Shown: one piece after another, positions 10,443 to 21,789 of the stretch | Layout: every line of letters starts with the position of its first letter | How positions within the stretch are numbered: position 1 is the stretch's first letter | Assembly (NCBI GenBank): GCA_034359265.1 | Contig: CP136894.1 | Location: 31,774,501-31,838,500 of the forward strand | Length of the DNA stretch: 64,000 nucleotides | Reading direction: 5' to 3' | From: Canna indica | Lineage: Eukaryota; Streptophyta; Magnoliopsida; Zingiberales; Cannaceae | Notes under the pieces: generated by a model | Told to the model about the DNA's origin: nothing | Databases searched by the model: none | The model's input: the letters and a program-made list of their open reading frames with translations, nothing else | Made by a program: the position numbers and the translations under genes

Positions 10443-12984
10443 TGTAAGACCCGGAAAAGCTTCCTAATATAAAAATATGTTTTGGTGCAGCGCGTCGAAC
10501 CCGGGGGTAGTCGAGTCGAGCCTGAGGATCGCCTCGAGAGAAAAGGTATGACTCGGCTAATGGATCATGAAGTCTATTTGGGTAATTAACTTTCCTTTTA
10601 TGAAATCATACCTTAAATTAAGTTAACTCGAGTCATGTTATGGGTTGAGTCGGAACCCAAGTCGAGTTTTGGTTTAGGTCGAGTTCCGGGTATGACTTAA
10701 GTGAGCCTTGAGGCCATCTTTGGAAAGATGGTTGAGGGGATAAAATCCCCCTTATGGCAGCCGTGCGACTCACCCATTGAGTTGCACAAGGCCGCAACGG
10801 AGAAGAGGAGAAGGAGCAAGGAGGAGGATTGGGGGCTTGGATCGATTTGGAACTCGCGTCGTCTCTGGAAAATCTCAAGTCGTCGTCACCCGATCCTTGT
10901 TTCTTGGCGATCTAGGTGAGTGGTTAATGTTTAAATGGTTTGAGGGAGGCGGGTGGCCGAACCCTAGATGATAGGTTGAGCTCTAGCGATTTTTTCGACG
11001 ATCCATGATTTCAACGACATGTGTTCACTATTTTATGAAGTTTATTGTCAGATCTCACTGTTTTAATCATCAATTTGCATGTTCTTGGGGCTGCCGAGTC
11101 ATGCGAAAAGGGGAAAGGTCATGCCAAAATTTTCCCCGATTCCCTTGATGGCAAGAAGGCCCTTAGATGACCTTATATCACTCTTTTGATGTAGTTCCTT
11201 TGAACATCTCGCGTGTTATGAAGTTTGCCCTCTCTAAAGTCCCTCGAAATGGCCGAATGAACCCTACAACTCATGAAGAGGGTTCGGCCAAGGGTGAGGG
11301 GAAGATTAAGTAGTTCATTACTATTTAAATTGTATGCGGAATTGAAGAGGTAAAGGTATAGCTAGAGTCTCCGCCCTCTTTTCCTACCCCAAGGACCTTG
11401 GCCGAGCAAGGTCCTCCTTGCTCATGGTTTGGCCAAGGTTAGGGAGAGGAGGAGAGACTTGCTTTAGATGGAAATTTCATGATTTTAAGGATCACACATA
11501 AAGATATGACAGTACTTAGGAAGAACACCAAACTTAGCAAGTAGCTTAATTGATTTTGAATTGTAGAAATGCTAGTTTTGTAACCATACTTAGCATTAGA
11601 TCCTTAAACTTTGGATATTGACATTGTTACCATGTTTTGTATTTCATACATGTTATTTAAATTCCTTACCTACCTTGCCATGCTAGATAGCTGCTCCTTA
11701 TTGTGCTAATATTCCTAAGGTAGTATAAGAATTGTTATGTATAAACATTATGGTCATATATGATGAATGTTACAATATTTGCACATTTTTCTTTGGATTA
11801 TACATGCTGCCCTAAATGTTCTCCGATGGTATTCCAAGGTCGATTCATGGAAATTCTCACCTAAGACAGTGTAGGAGGATAGGCAACATGTAAGGGATCA
11901 CTAGATGATCATAGCACGTTTATGGAAACTTAGTTATGAGACGATAACACTTCTATGTCTGCTTGTGTACTTTTGGAAACTTAGAGCTCGTACGTGCATA
12001 TATATTGAAAGGGTGGCATAAACTATTGACCCGGTAGCCGGACATAGGCCAGATACGGGCAAAGGCCCGATGTGTGTATATATGGAAACCCTAGGATATT
12101 GATTGTGTAATGTGCTTGAGATGGTCCGCCGAGGGGCGAGGAGATCGAAGATGACCAAGGCCCAGCTCGCCCAGTTGGGTCTAAAGGTGCGCCAGCGGGC
12201 CCGCTAGGTGCCAGACCCCAATTGGGTGGGACTAGCTATCCTTACCCTAGACGGTGTCCGAAGACTAGTGGACCATCCTAGTTGACGGCCCGAGATTATT
12301 TGCTTGCATCTTGAGATGATGTGGTCGATGGCCACTATGATCCTACCTGATATGGTAGGGACGGTGGTAGCCGGGATATGATTCGATGAGAAGGCCCGAA
12401 GGCTGGATGTCGAAGGCTTGATAAGCCGAGGTAGCAGGTTATCATGTACAGTTGATGTTGATGGATCCGTTGAGGGTCTGTAGTCGCATTAGAAATAAAT
12501 TTTACCTCCTTGTACATTCCTTTATTGCCTTATATGATATATATGCATGACCGAGGCTTATGTGGAGGTTCATTTGAGCCACTCATTGAGTCCCAAGTGG
12601 ACTCACAGTTAATTTCTATTTCTGCAGAGCATGAACAGTAGCTTGGTGTCGACATGGTGCAGCTCGAGGGCGGAGGCGGTGCCATATCTCGTAGCGGCGT
12701 CCATGAGTCTTAGACTAGTGCCTAGTTATGTTGGTTTTGTTTCTGCACTGACGGTTGTAATTAAAAAGAATTGTAAAACTTGATATTTGACTATTCGGTT
12801 TTGATGTTGATGTTTCTATTTGTTTTGAAAAACTTATATATTGTGACTTGCAAACTTTTATAAAGTATGTTGAGTTTTCTTTCAGTCGATATGTCTTAGT
12901 TTTCTTGATGTTAGTGTAGATAGTAGGCTACAGGGTAGGATGTAGGCCCTGGCCGGTCACACTACCCTCAGTTGGGGTGTGACA
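10443..12984 (+). mobile_element. solo LTR, probably Ty3/gypsy, 2542 bp
   Basis: Runs from TGTAAGACCCGG to GGGGTGTGACA with a perfect GATCA duplication, so the boundaries are firm. No internal region is present; the element has recombined down to one LTR. The TGTAAGACC...GGTGTGACA termini and the length are typical of plant chromovirus-type gypsy LTRs, but class rests on termini alone. Open segments such as 10701-10919 show no family motif. Two further pieces of this LTR family lie at 50413-51384 and, inverted, at 51385-53455. Confidence 0.9.
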
Positions 12985-13100
12985 GATCAAGAATTGGCTC
13001 AATGGAAGCTTGGATCAATTGTTAAGAGTGGTTAATGAAGGATGGAGAGGAGTATTTATAATCCCTCAATGAAACGGCAGCTCAACGGGTGGAAAACTAG

Positions 13101-13415
13101 TCGTTACCGCCGCTCGGTCGCTTGTCGGTCGATCATTAGTCAACCGACCGATTGACCACCTAGCGACTGCTGCCCTTCCGTGACTTAATCAAGTTGTTCG
13201 GTCGACCGACGGGTCGACCGAATGAGTCGCGAGCTCATCAATCCCCAATTCGGTCGACCGAAGCCATTATGCAAGAGTCGTGATTCTGTGATCCTCAATT
13301 CGGTCGACCGACGCAGCTTCTGCCCATTTTTCACACACTTCGGTCGACCGAATTGCCTACTACCAGTTTTTGGCAGCATTCGGTCGATTGACCGGTCGAT
13401 CGAACCTGGACTGGA
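13101..13415. repeat. CpG palindrome array in U3 (LTR of R)
   Basis: At least five clusters built on CGGTCGACCGA and GGTCGATTGACCGG, spaced about 50-70 bases, with TTTTTGGCAGC-type spacers. Same design as 5521-5935. Confidence 0.9.
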
Positions 13416-14104
13416 CTGGGCAGTTTGGTTTTGTTTGTTCGTTTCCTGGTTCCGTCTTCACTAAGTCTACTTATATAACATCCTTAAGAATCAAAATCAT
13501 TGTTTGTTCGTTAATAACTTTAAAATATAAATGTTATATAAGGATTACCCCCATTTGGATTCAATAAAAATATCTAAAATATCAAAATCCTTAAGAATCA
13601 AAATCTAGTTTTTGGGGTCTAGTACAAATTTTCGGAAAACGGAACTTTTCTAATTTTTCGGGTCAAATAAGGGTAGGCTCAAGGCTTCCAAAAATTCCTA
13701 AAAAATACCTTGTTATCTAATTTTAACCCAAGGAACAATTACCGTCATTTTTATATCAAAAAAGTATCTAGGCCATATAGCCCTCCAAGGAGCTCCCTAG
13801 GTTATTTCAGGACGGTTTCCGGGTTTTCATGTTTTGGGTTTCGGGTTTGGTTTTAGGGATCTTTGCATCATAAATAGGATTTACAACATATCTAGACACC
13901 CTAAACCTAAACTCTAACTTTCTGAATAATCTGAGCGTGACGACCAACGTCCTTTCGATTTTCCGATTTCTTTGATATTTTTGATCGAGGATGTCGTGCG
14001 CTAACCGATATGGAACCTGGAAGATATTTCAATGAAACATTAGTTCCATGATTGTTATCATCAAAATGGAGATTAAGACCAAGGTGAAAAACCTTAAGCC
14101 AACA

Positions 14105-15074
14105 TTAGTGACTTTTATTGAAGGTGGTGATGACAATGGTCATCCCTCATACTAACATGGTTTTTGAAGCTCAAAGTGTTTATAGTCAAAGAAGCACTAA
14201 AAGTCGAAAAAAGAAGGTGATTTGCCATGTGTGCAAAGAAAAAGGGCACGTCAAGAAAAATTGTCCTACCATGAAGAACATGGCAAAAAGGAGGTCTAAT
14301 GCTTCCACATACTCATCTTCATCAAGTCAAGCATCCTCTCGCCATGTCCATGAAGCTAGCATCATGAATGCCAATGAGGAGGTACACTCTTCCTCTAGTC
14401 ATGATAATGAAAATCATAGTATTAATTCATCTAGTTGTCATGACATGCTTTATGATGAATTAATGGATGAATGTAAAATCATGTATGCCTTGATTGTTAA
14501 AAAGGATAAAGAAAACAAAAAATTAAAGAAGGAAAACTTGACTCTTAGCTCTCATTTACATGATGCTAAACTAGAAAATGAGAAGCTAAAAATTAGTGTC
14601 TTTAATCCATGCCATGATGTTTTAAATATTGACACTAAATATTTGAAAAACAAAAATGACATGTTAAAGAATGAAAATATTATGTTGAAAACTCAATTTC
14701 ATGCTATTCAAAAATCCATGAACGACTTGAAAAATGAGGTTGTGTTTCTAAATAAGAAAGTTAATAATTTATCTAGTAATTCATCCTTTAAGAATCCTAG
14801 AAATATAAATGTTTCAAGTAAGAATGCTCCTGCACATCATCACCCTCATGTCAAGCATTCTAACATTAAAGCTCATGAAAAGAAAAAGTTTAATGGTCAT
14901 TGCTTTTGTTGTGGTATCTTCGGCCATGCGATCTATGATTGTGCTTTTAAAAGGAACCCAAGTGGTGCTAAGGCACTTTGGGTAGGTAAGCCCTCTAACC
15001 CCCAAGGACCTAAATCAATTTGGATACCAAAGATTTCATATTCTTATGTAGGGGGAGCAACCACACAAGGATGA
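14105..15074 (+). pseudogene. element P gag, 5'-truncated, two CCHC knuckles
   Basis: Coding similarity to the other gags begins at 14105, right at the edge of the R LTR, so the N-terminal capsid part is missing. A long frame is open from 14118 to the stop at 15074. In order: knuckle 1 C-H-V-C-K-E-K-G-H-V-K-K-N-C (complete), a basic Ser-rich linker, a coiled coil of about 110 residues with many K-E-N heptads, and knuckle 2 C-F-C-C-G-I-F-G-H-A-I-Y-D-C. The tail has repeated LWVGKPSNP and IWIPK phrases and ends GGATTQG. An intact C-terminal half, with no protease after it. Confidence 0.85.
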
Positions 15075-17134
15075 GTTGATGATGGTAGATGGAAGTTGCA
15101 TGAAGACTTAAAGTTTCCTCAAATCCAAGTTGCAACTTCGCATCGTATGGATGCCTTCAGTATGAAAAATTGGCATCTAGTTAATTTGGTATCATCTCCT
15201 TACTTTGCTTTATTTCATTCAAGTTGGAGTATATGATACTTGTAATTCGAGTTGATTCTTACAGCTCTTGATATAGTCTTATCAAATAACTTTTTATTTT
15301 TTATTTTCGGTCTCTTCGGAGACCTAAGTGGCCTATAACGGGCCTAAGCGACCTTGTGGTTCAAAATCGTAGGCTCATTGTGGCCTTTCGGTTTCCAACC
15401 AATAGGAAGGGTAGGAGATCCTAATTTTCAAATATTTCATATTTTGAGATCTCTTGATTCGTTTCGGATTCATGATAATATATTTTTAAACGAATTTCAA
15501 ACTATTTAGCCAGGTGGATTTTGAAAATGATACTTGATTCCCTCTTTGCTATGTAGTACGATAACTTATTAGTAATCACTTTTTCATCATGCTACTAATG
15601 AACATTGCTTCCAAGCTATAATAAAATTGGAACGATAACGAAAATGGAGAAAGAAAATGAAATGTATGGAATACTTTAAGAAATGAGGTATGAGTTTCAA
15701 TTTGGCAAATTTTTGCATAACACCTCTTTTCTCTTGATTAAATAAATTCTATATGCTTATGGGTGACTTTGCATGAAATAGCATAAGTAAGAAATTTGTG
15801 ATGAAAAGAAACTCCAAAATCTTGATTTCTTGAGACTACATGCTATAGATAGACATTAAGTCTAGAATCTTGTATTTTGTACGACGATTTTGTCTCAAAT
15901 AATTTCATAATCACATTTAAAGAATTGATCTTGATAGATACTCGAGATTTCATAATTCCGGGCAAATAAAAAGGGTGATAGGTGGATGTACCGATAAATT
16001 AATAAATATGATTAAAATTGCATAAAAAATTTAGTAAAATTCTGCAAGCTCAAAAACACCATTATAAGTTATCTAGACAATATCTTATCAGATTTGAGGA
16101 TCCCACGATAGAAATTTAAGATTTCGCACAAAGTCCAAATATTTACAAAAACGCCACTATGAACTTTGGGATTTTCTAGAAAATTGTAGAGAAGTCCATT
16201 TTGAGTGATTCTTGATTCTATGAAATCCTCATGAAGTCTAGCTCATTTGGAAAAAGTTTCATAAAATTACCATATTTAAATCTCTCCAAATAATTTTTCT
16301 TGTATGAGCTAGAAAACACACTCTAGCTCGACTGATCGCACGACATGCGACTGCTCGATCGATCGGCGGACAGGAAATGATCTTGTCCACCTATTTGGCC
16401 GACTATTTTAATCTGAGCCATTCACCATAACTTCTTAAGCCCGAAACTAGGGCTCCTCTCTTCATTTCAATCGGTCACCCACTCCCATTTCTTGGATCTT
16501 GAGGTTTCTTCTCCACTTCTAAGGTAAAAGTTCAACTCTTAGCCCTAATACTTGAGTTAGTTCATCATGTTAAGTAGATCTTTCATCGCTTTCATCTCTA
16601 TGTCTACGTCTACTCGTAAAGTCATGGTTCATGCTTCTCTACTTTATGCATGGTGGTTTTTTCTTGACATTTTGGTTTCAAAACAAGTTCTAGGGAAGAA
16701 AAATCACTCTTTTTGTTTAAAAGTTTTTTTCTCTTCATGAAATTTCATATCTCTCATTTTTTTTTTTTTTTTTAAAGTTCTCCATGATGGCTTTAATTTC
16801 TTTAATTTCTATTTTGCTTATTTTTTGTTTCTTCTTGATTGGAAGAAAATGCATAAACAAAAAAGTACCCTTTTTGGTTCTTCTTTTGTTGAGTTTTTTT
16901 TAAGACCAAATGGTGCATATTTCTTTCTTAAAAGTTCTACAAAAGGTTTTTTTTGGAGAAAAATGCTAGTAAAAGAAAAGAAGGTAGAAAAACAATTTTT
17001 GGGCTCATTTATTGATATTTAAAAATTTGGAGGGAAATGCATTCATGTTGATCTTAAAAGTGTCTTTTTTTGCTTAGGTGCATACACTACCTATTAAAAT
17101 TGATTATCTACACATTTTCTTAGTTGTCTTGTAG
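15075..17134 (+). other. element P: non-coding interior
   Basis: No pol motifs. Contains a PBS-like TTGGTATCA at 15186-15194 and the conserved block at 15305-15420. A T-run of 18-19 bases lies near 16759-16776. The stretch 16420-16530 looks like a transcript leader: pyrimidine-rich and ending ACTTCTAAG-GTAAAAG, a good splice donor. The matching acceptor could be TTGTCTTGTAG at 17124-17134, just before the next ORF. A short CGATCGATCGG cluster near 16360 echoes the LTR palindromes. Confidence 0.65.
15305..15420 (+). other. conserved post-gag block with UUCG hairpin, element P copy
   Basis: At 15309-15324 the sequence GGTCTC-TTCG-GAGACC forms a perfect six-pair stem with a UUCG loop closed by C-G. 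About 95 bases follow that match Q, N and R far better than their surroundings, including ATCGTAGGCTCATTGTGGCC and CCAATAGGAAGGG. The hairpin starts 235 nt after the gag stop. Confidence 0.85.
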
Positions 17135-18304
17135 ATGGCGCCCAAAACAAAACTTCCAAGTCTACCCGAAAACCTCCTAACCTCCGTAGGCAAAACCCAA
17201 GCCCCTAGGTTTGTAGATAGAACTATATATCTTGAAAACCAGTCCGGTAAACCTAGGAAACTTAGAAAAATATGACATTAGAAGTAGACTTGCATCCCTA
17301 GAATGGGTAGAATACATAGGGAAACAAGTACCAGTGTGTCTCATATTGGAAAGGTATTCTTCTCTAACCTTGTTATAGAGAAGGCTAGACTAGGTGACTC
17401 ACTAGTCCTTCGATCTGAAGTCCTAGGAAAACCCATAGTTATCACAGATATCGCCATTAGGGAGGCCTTTTGTTTTCCTTTGTTAGGGACTCCAGTATAT
17501 AACATGTCTACTCATCATTTTCATGAGGAGTTTCCCAGTCCTGAGGTTGTATCTACTATATGTCCTGGGGGTTACCAGGGGATGCTTCCTACTCAGAGCA
17601 TCAAACTTTCCACTACTGCTAGGATTATGCATCTTATCATTACTTATAACATTCTTCCTAGAGTGGGATATTATGACGAGGTCACCAGTACGAGCACTAG
17701 AGTACTCTTTTATGCCATGACCCACAGATACATAGACGTCCCCGATCTTATGCTGCGTTACATAGCGGATGTTCATGCCTCTAGAAAGCAAGCCCTACCC
17801 TATGCTTCTGTAATCTTTCATTTCATTTATGTTGCTGGGGTAAACAAGTCCAAATTTGAGATAGAACCTGTGCCCAAAGCAATAGACACTTATACCCTAA
17901 ACCGTATGAAAATACTTGAAAACCGACACGGTAAGCGTGTATGGGGGGCACCTGCAGAGCACAACGATGATAATGAGGACTGGAATGAGGCAGATGCCAG
18001 TGGAAGCTCATCAGCTGCTACTCCTATTGGGCGGCTGGATCAGTTGGAGCACCAATTTGCTTAGTTCCATATTGACCAGTTGGAATGGAACAGAGATATG
18101 ACTGGACGGCTAGATTAGAATGGCTAGATAGTTGATGAGTACGGTCATCGCATTGATGAGTATGTCCAATGCATCGATCAGTACGTACGGCCAGAGAGTT
18201 GATGAGTACGATCGCCGCGTTGATGAGATGTATGGTCGGGTGGATGAGATGTGGCAATACTATTAGACGCATCTGCCACCTCCACCCCGTGGGGATGATT
18301 AGTC
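17135..18304 (+). pseudogene. element P additional ORF, putative plant transposon protein domain type
   Basis: ATG at 17135 (M-A-P-K-T-K) stays open for 46 codons, then a frameshift near 17270 leads into a 253-residue frame at 17303-18064. That frame has KARLGDSLVLRSEVLGKPIVITDIAIREAF near its start, then TTARIMHLIITYNILPR, STSTRVLFYAMTH, IDVPDLMLRYI and ALPYASVIFHFI. This order resembles the putative plant transposon protein domain (PF20167-type) often found as an extra ORF in plant retroelements. A stop at 18062 separates an acidic linker from a C-terminal series of IDEY/VDEM repeats, probably a coiled coil, ending PPPPRGDD. It replaces pol in this element. Function unknown; family call from memory of motif order. 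Confidence 0.6.
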
Positions 18305-18535
18305 CCACTGTTGCATGATGACATTTATTCTATGGACTTGTATTGATATTGTGCTATGTCTAGACTTTTTTGTATTTGACTCCTATGGATTTGTACATGA
18401 TAATGCTTGCTTTTATGTCTATGTGGTTGCCTTGAACATATATGATGTTGCACTTAATTGTATGGTTTACCATGAATAATTGAATATGCATGACTCGTGT
18501 TTTATTTTTTATTTTAGTACCCTCCTTGATTGATG

Positions 18536-18838
18536 CCAAAAGGGGAGAAGAATATTCATCATGATAGGAGTTGACTTGGTTAATTTATGGCATGATGATA
18601 AGGGGAGAATTAAATCATGATAGGAGTTAACTTGGTTAATTTATGGCATGATGATAGGGGGAGAATTAAAGATATGCATATTGATAGGGGGAGCACTAAA
18701 TGTAATATGTCTTTATCATTTTATAATGCTCTCATATATGCACTTATAAACTCATACTTCAAACTCTAAAAAACCGATTAATACGTCACATATATATTTT
18801 TATCATTGATGGTTTGTCATCATCAAAAAGGAGGAGAT
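18536..18838 (+). promoter_or_regulatory. purine-rich tract cluster and PPT of element P
   Basis: Four AAAGGGGAGAA/AGGGGGAGAA-type tracts at about 18539, 18600, 18656 and 18686, within repeated phrases (aggagttaacttggttaat occurs twice with one change). The final tract AAAAAGGAGGAGAT abuts the LTR at 18839. The last one is the normal PPT position; the others are extra. Confidence 0.75.
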
Positions 18839-20072
18839 TATTGGCTGAGGGTTTCTCCCCTGTGCTCAACTATCTTCATGATTATTTTGATGATAACAAA
18901 CCAAGTCTACCTAACTAAGCTCTTGAAGAATGAAGGACACAGGTTCGACAAAAGACGGATGCTGGTTTTGTGGTTCGCGACATTGGTCTCGATTTGACGT
19001 ACATTTACGATGACTTATAGAAGTTTGACGTGTGCACCGAAGACGCCATGGATGCGCACAAGAAGAAAGCTGAAGAAAATAAGCTCAGCCCAGGTTCGGT
19101 CGACCGATCCCGATCGAATGTCATCAAAATTTGGCACTAGCCAATTCGATCGACCAGTCGATCGACCGAATGTTGCCAAAAAGTGGCAGTAGGCCTGCGA
19201 TCGCTCGGTCGATCGATCGACAAGCGACCGGGAGTCGGCAACGGGCAGAAATATGCCCGTTGACAAGCCCTTTGTTTAAGGGGATATAAATACCCACCCC
19301 AAACTCTCTCCCAAGCCTCCAACAACGCTTCTAAGCCTCAAAGAGTGATCTTTAGCATCTTCTAAGCTCTCTCTTGATCAAATCCACTTAACCTATCTCT
19401 TGATCCCTCAATCTCAAGTGTTCTTCATTAAAGGGCTCAACAAGGGTGCTAGACTCAAGAAGAAGAGGTTCTTTCATTGTGATAAGTTATCTTCACCTTC
19501 TTCTTGTAATAGATTTATTTTTTATTAGTTTTTATCTTGAATTACTTGAGCTTGTAAGAAGACCTAGTGTTGGGTCTTGTGATTAAGTGGTATCCTTAGC
19601 CAAGAAGGTATAAATCCACTTGTGTAAACTAAGTTAGGAGTAGGTCTTAGGAATTGAGGTGGGAAAGCTCACTCAGTAGGAATGCGGTATACTTTCGAGT
19701 GTGGAAGTGCCTTCGATGTGAGTGTTGTGTCTTTCTGGTGTAAAGTCCTCGATTGTAAGCTACTCATAATTTAGTGGATTTGTGTGTGAAATCCCAAGCG
19801 CAGTGCTTAAGTAGTGGAGTAGGCATTGGGGCTGAACCACTATAAATCTTTGTGTTAGCATTGATATTTTTGTTTGTGTTAATTGTGTTATCATTAATCA
19901 CTTTCGCATTCAATCATTCAATTGTGAATTACCTAAGCAAACTAAGAAACGATTAAAATTGAAGTTAGGCTAATTAATTGATTTAGTTGACACAATATTA
20001 GTTGTCTAAGCAAACTAAGAAACTCCTTCCTCGTGTATTCACCCCCCCTCTAGTGTGGCCATTTCACCAGCA
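18839..20072 (+). mobile_element. 3' LTR of element P, subfamily A, 1234 bp
   Basis: Begins TATTGGCTGAGGG (the first G of TGTTGG has mutated to A) and ends CACCAGCA. U3 contains a palindrome array (19095-19235) followed by GATATAAATACCC near 19284. Hairpin 1 (19793-19811) is degenerate here, with mismatches at positions 2 and 3. Hairpin 2 pairs TAGTGG (19812-19817) with CCACTA (19837-19842). The 5' LTR of P is not in the window, so no target duplication can be assigned. Confidence 0.85.
19095..19235. repeat. CpG palindrome array in U3 (LTR of P)
   Basis: Clusters GGTCGACCGATCC, CGATCGACCAGTCGATCGAC and CGCTCGGTCGATCGATCGAC, separated by a TTGGCACTAGCC-type spacer and a GCCAAAAAGTGGC inverted repeat. 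Confidence 0.9.
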
Positions 20073-21477
20073 CTAGCATGGACATGCTACAACTCGATCA
20101 TGGATCTTGTTTACGGAAATAATAGGAAAGGTATTTCCTATAGTAATGAATACGCGAGGAAGGAGTTTATCGTTAACCCTAATTTGTAGGGTAGCCCTAC
20201 TTGATTGGGAAAACCTAAAGTCGTAGGGTATAGAATGCAATATTATTTTTGGGGTTGATTAAACTTAATTATGAATTAAGTAATTAATAAACTATTAGAC
20301 GGGGATTATGTGTAATTAAGAATTAAACATAGTTACATGGAGGGAAAATTTTAATTTTTCCCATGCACCTACACCTATTAATTAGGAATTGATTTTTTAG
20401 ATAAATCATAATTAATAGAGAATTTATTTATTTAGATAAATCATATATATTAATAGATAATTGATTTATTTGGATAAATCATGGTTCTATTAATAAATAG
20501 GAGTTTGATTCATCTCATCCCTATTCTTTAGGTGATTGGTTTTAGGAGATAAATATAATTCCTATTGATAAGCATTTAATTTATGTAGATAAATTAATAT
20601 TCTATTTAATTGGTTTTTGATTTATTCTAAATAAATTATGAAACCCATTGAATATGAAAATTAAAGAGGAGGTAAACCCCGGATTTTTGAAATTCGGAAT
20701 GAGTTTAAAATTGAACTCAAGTGGCCGACCCCCCTTATTCTCTCTTGTGGCCGCCACCATTGTAAGGGTTGAAGGCTGGCCAAACCATAATGATGAAAAA
20801 ATAGAGAGAAAGGAAAAGATCAAAAGAGAGAAAAATATTGTGAATCTTGAGAGGACTTCTTGTGTGGAAGAGTTCCAAGAACCCTAAGTTCTTCTCCTTG
20901 GTGGCCAGCCTCCTCCTTCTTGATCCTCCCGTCTTCTTTTCTTTGGTGTGCCGCAATCTTCATCTTCTTGGAGGAGTCAAAGAGGACAGCGAGGGATCTT
21001 CACCTCTTTTCTTTCGTTCTGGTGTTTTCTCATCCTCTCTCCTTCCCTCTTTGGTGCCCAGTTCTTGGTGAATTTCAGGATTGAGAAAGCTTCTCCATTG
21101 AGCCACAATAAGCCCCGATGTTCGTTGTCCTTTTTGTTGCGAGGTGCTTGGTGTGGACTTACGTTGGATGACGTGCGCGTGTGCATCTCAAAACGGGGAT
21201 AAGAGCAGCTATACCAACCACGAGTTGAGGTATATCTTATCCTTCTTCTCCTATGTTGAATTCCTTAATATTGCTAAAGTAGATTATTATTTTCGGGATG
21301 ATTTGAATTTTTTAAATTGTTATTTCTACTGTGTTTCTTATTCCCATCCCAACATTAGCATCATAAGGCCCATAACAAATAAGTATCCGACCTTAGAACA
21401 AAATAACCTATCCAAAACATGAAATGACAAAACTTAAGGTCTTTAACAATGAAAACTAAATGGATAATGAGCAACAA
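20073..21477. other. unassigned AT-rich repeat-like region
   Basis: No supportable gene. 20380-20480 repeats a TTTAGATAAATCAT phrase three times. 20740-21200 is GC-richer with CT-rich tracts. The sequence TTCCCATCCCAACA near 21350 resembles an LTR 3' end, so part may be a decayed LTR, but no matching start or PBS was found. Short open frames here overlap on both strands and show no family motif. Confidence 0.4.
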
Positions 21478-21696
21478 CTAATCATCATGGCCGTTCGTTA
21501 CAAGTCCAATAAGAGTGACATAATGGACTTGTTCTTCATCTCCAAGCAAGCTCCTTTGAATTGGATCTTTAAGTTCCTTGCTCACCAAACGTTGCACATA
21601 AGCTTGATAAACTTCTCTAATTTTCTTGGACTTGGATCTAGTGATTGGACCTTGTGGAACTTCTAACTCATCTCTAGGCCTTGAACTCCTCCCCAT
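21478..21696 (-). pseudogene. Ty3/gypsy gag/pol terminal remnant
   Basis: A 72-residue frame containing PQGPITRSKSKKIREVYQ, a basic phrase I associate with the ends of plant gypsy polyproteins. Whether it is the N-terminus of gag or the C-terminus of pol cannot be settled. The starting Met, with LTR-like sequence directly upstream at 21790-23136, favours a gag N-terminus. A weak PBS-like TGGTTTTTGATGC lies between them. Nothing recognisable follows after the stop. Confidence 0.5.
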
Positions 21697-21789
21697 GCTA
21701 GATCAATAGTTTACTTTCGTGCTTGCATCAAAAACCATTGATCACAGTCGGTTATTCAAAATAGACGACCCCCTCCAATTTTGACTCAA

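Larger units (their letters stand above)
9746..14104 (-). mobile_element. 5' LTR of element R, subfamily A, split by a gypsy solo LTR
   Basis: Minus-strand LTR from TGTTGGC at 14104 to CACCCAACA at 9746. Without the inserted 10443-12989 it is about 1.8 kb, longer than its relatives because U3 has roughly 490 extra bases (about 13440-13930). U3 holds a palindrome array (13101-13415) and a TATAAATA box at about 13050. Hairpin 1 pairs 9963-9969 with 9975-9981 (CCTAAGC/GCTTAGG, 7 of 7 pairs); hairpin 2 pairs 9932-9937 with 9957-9962. Its outer end cuts straight into the gag of element P. Confidence 0.85.

Noticed and set aside
10701..10971. Open frames within the gypsy solo LTR.
   Set aside because: Overlapping on both strands, no domain, and the region is non-coding LTR in its other copies.
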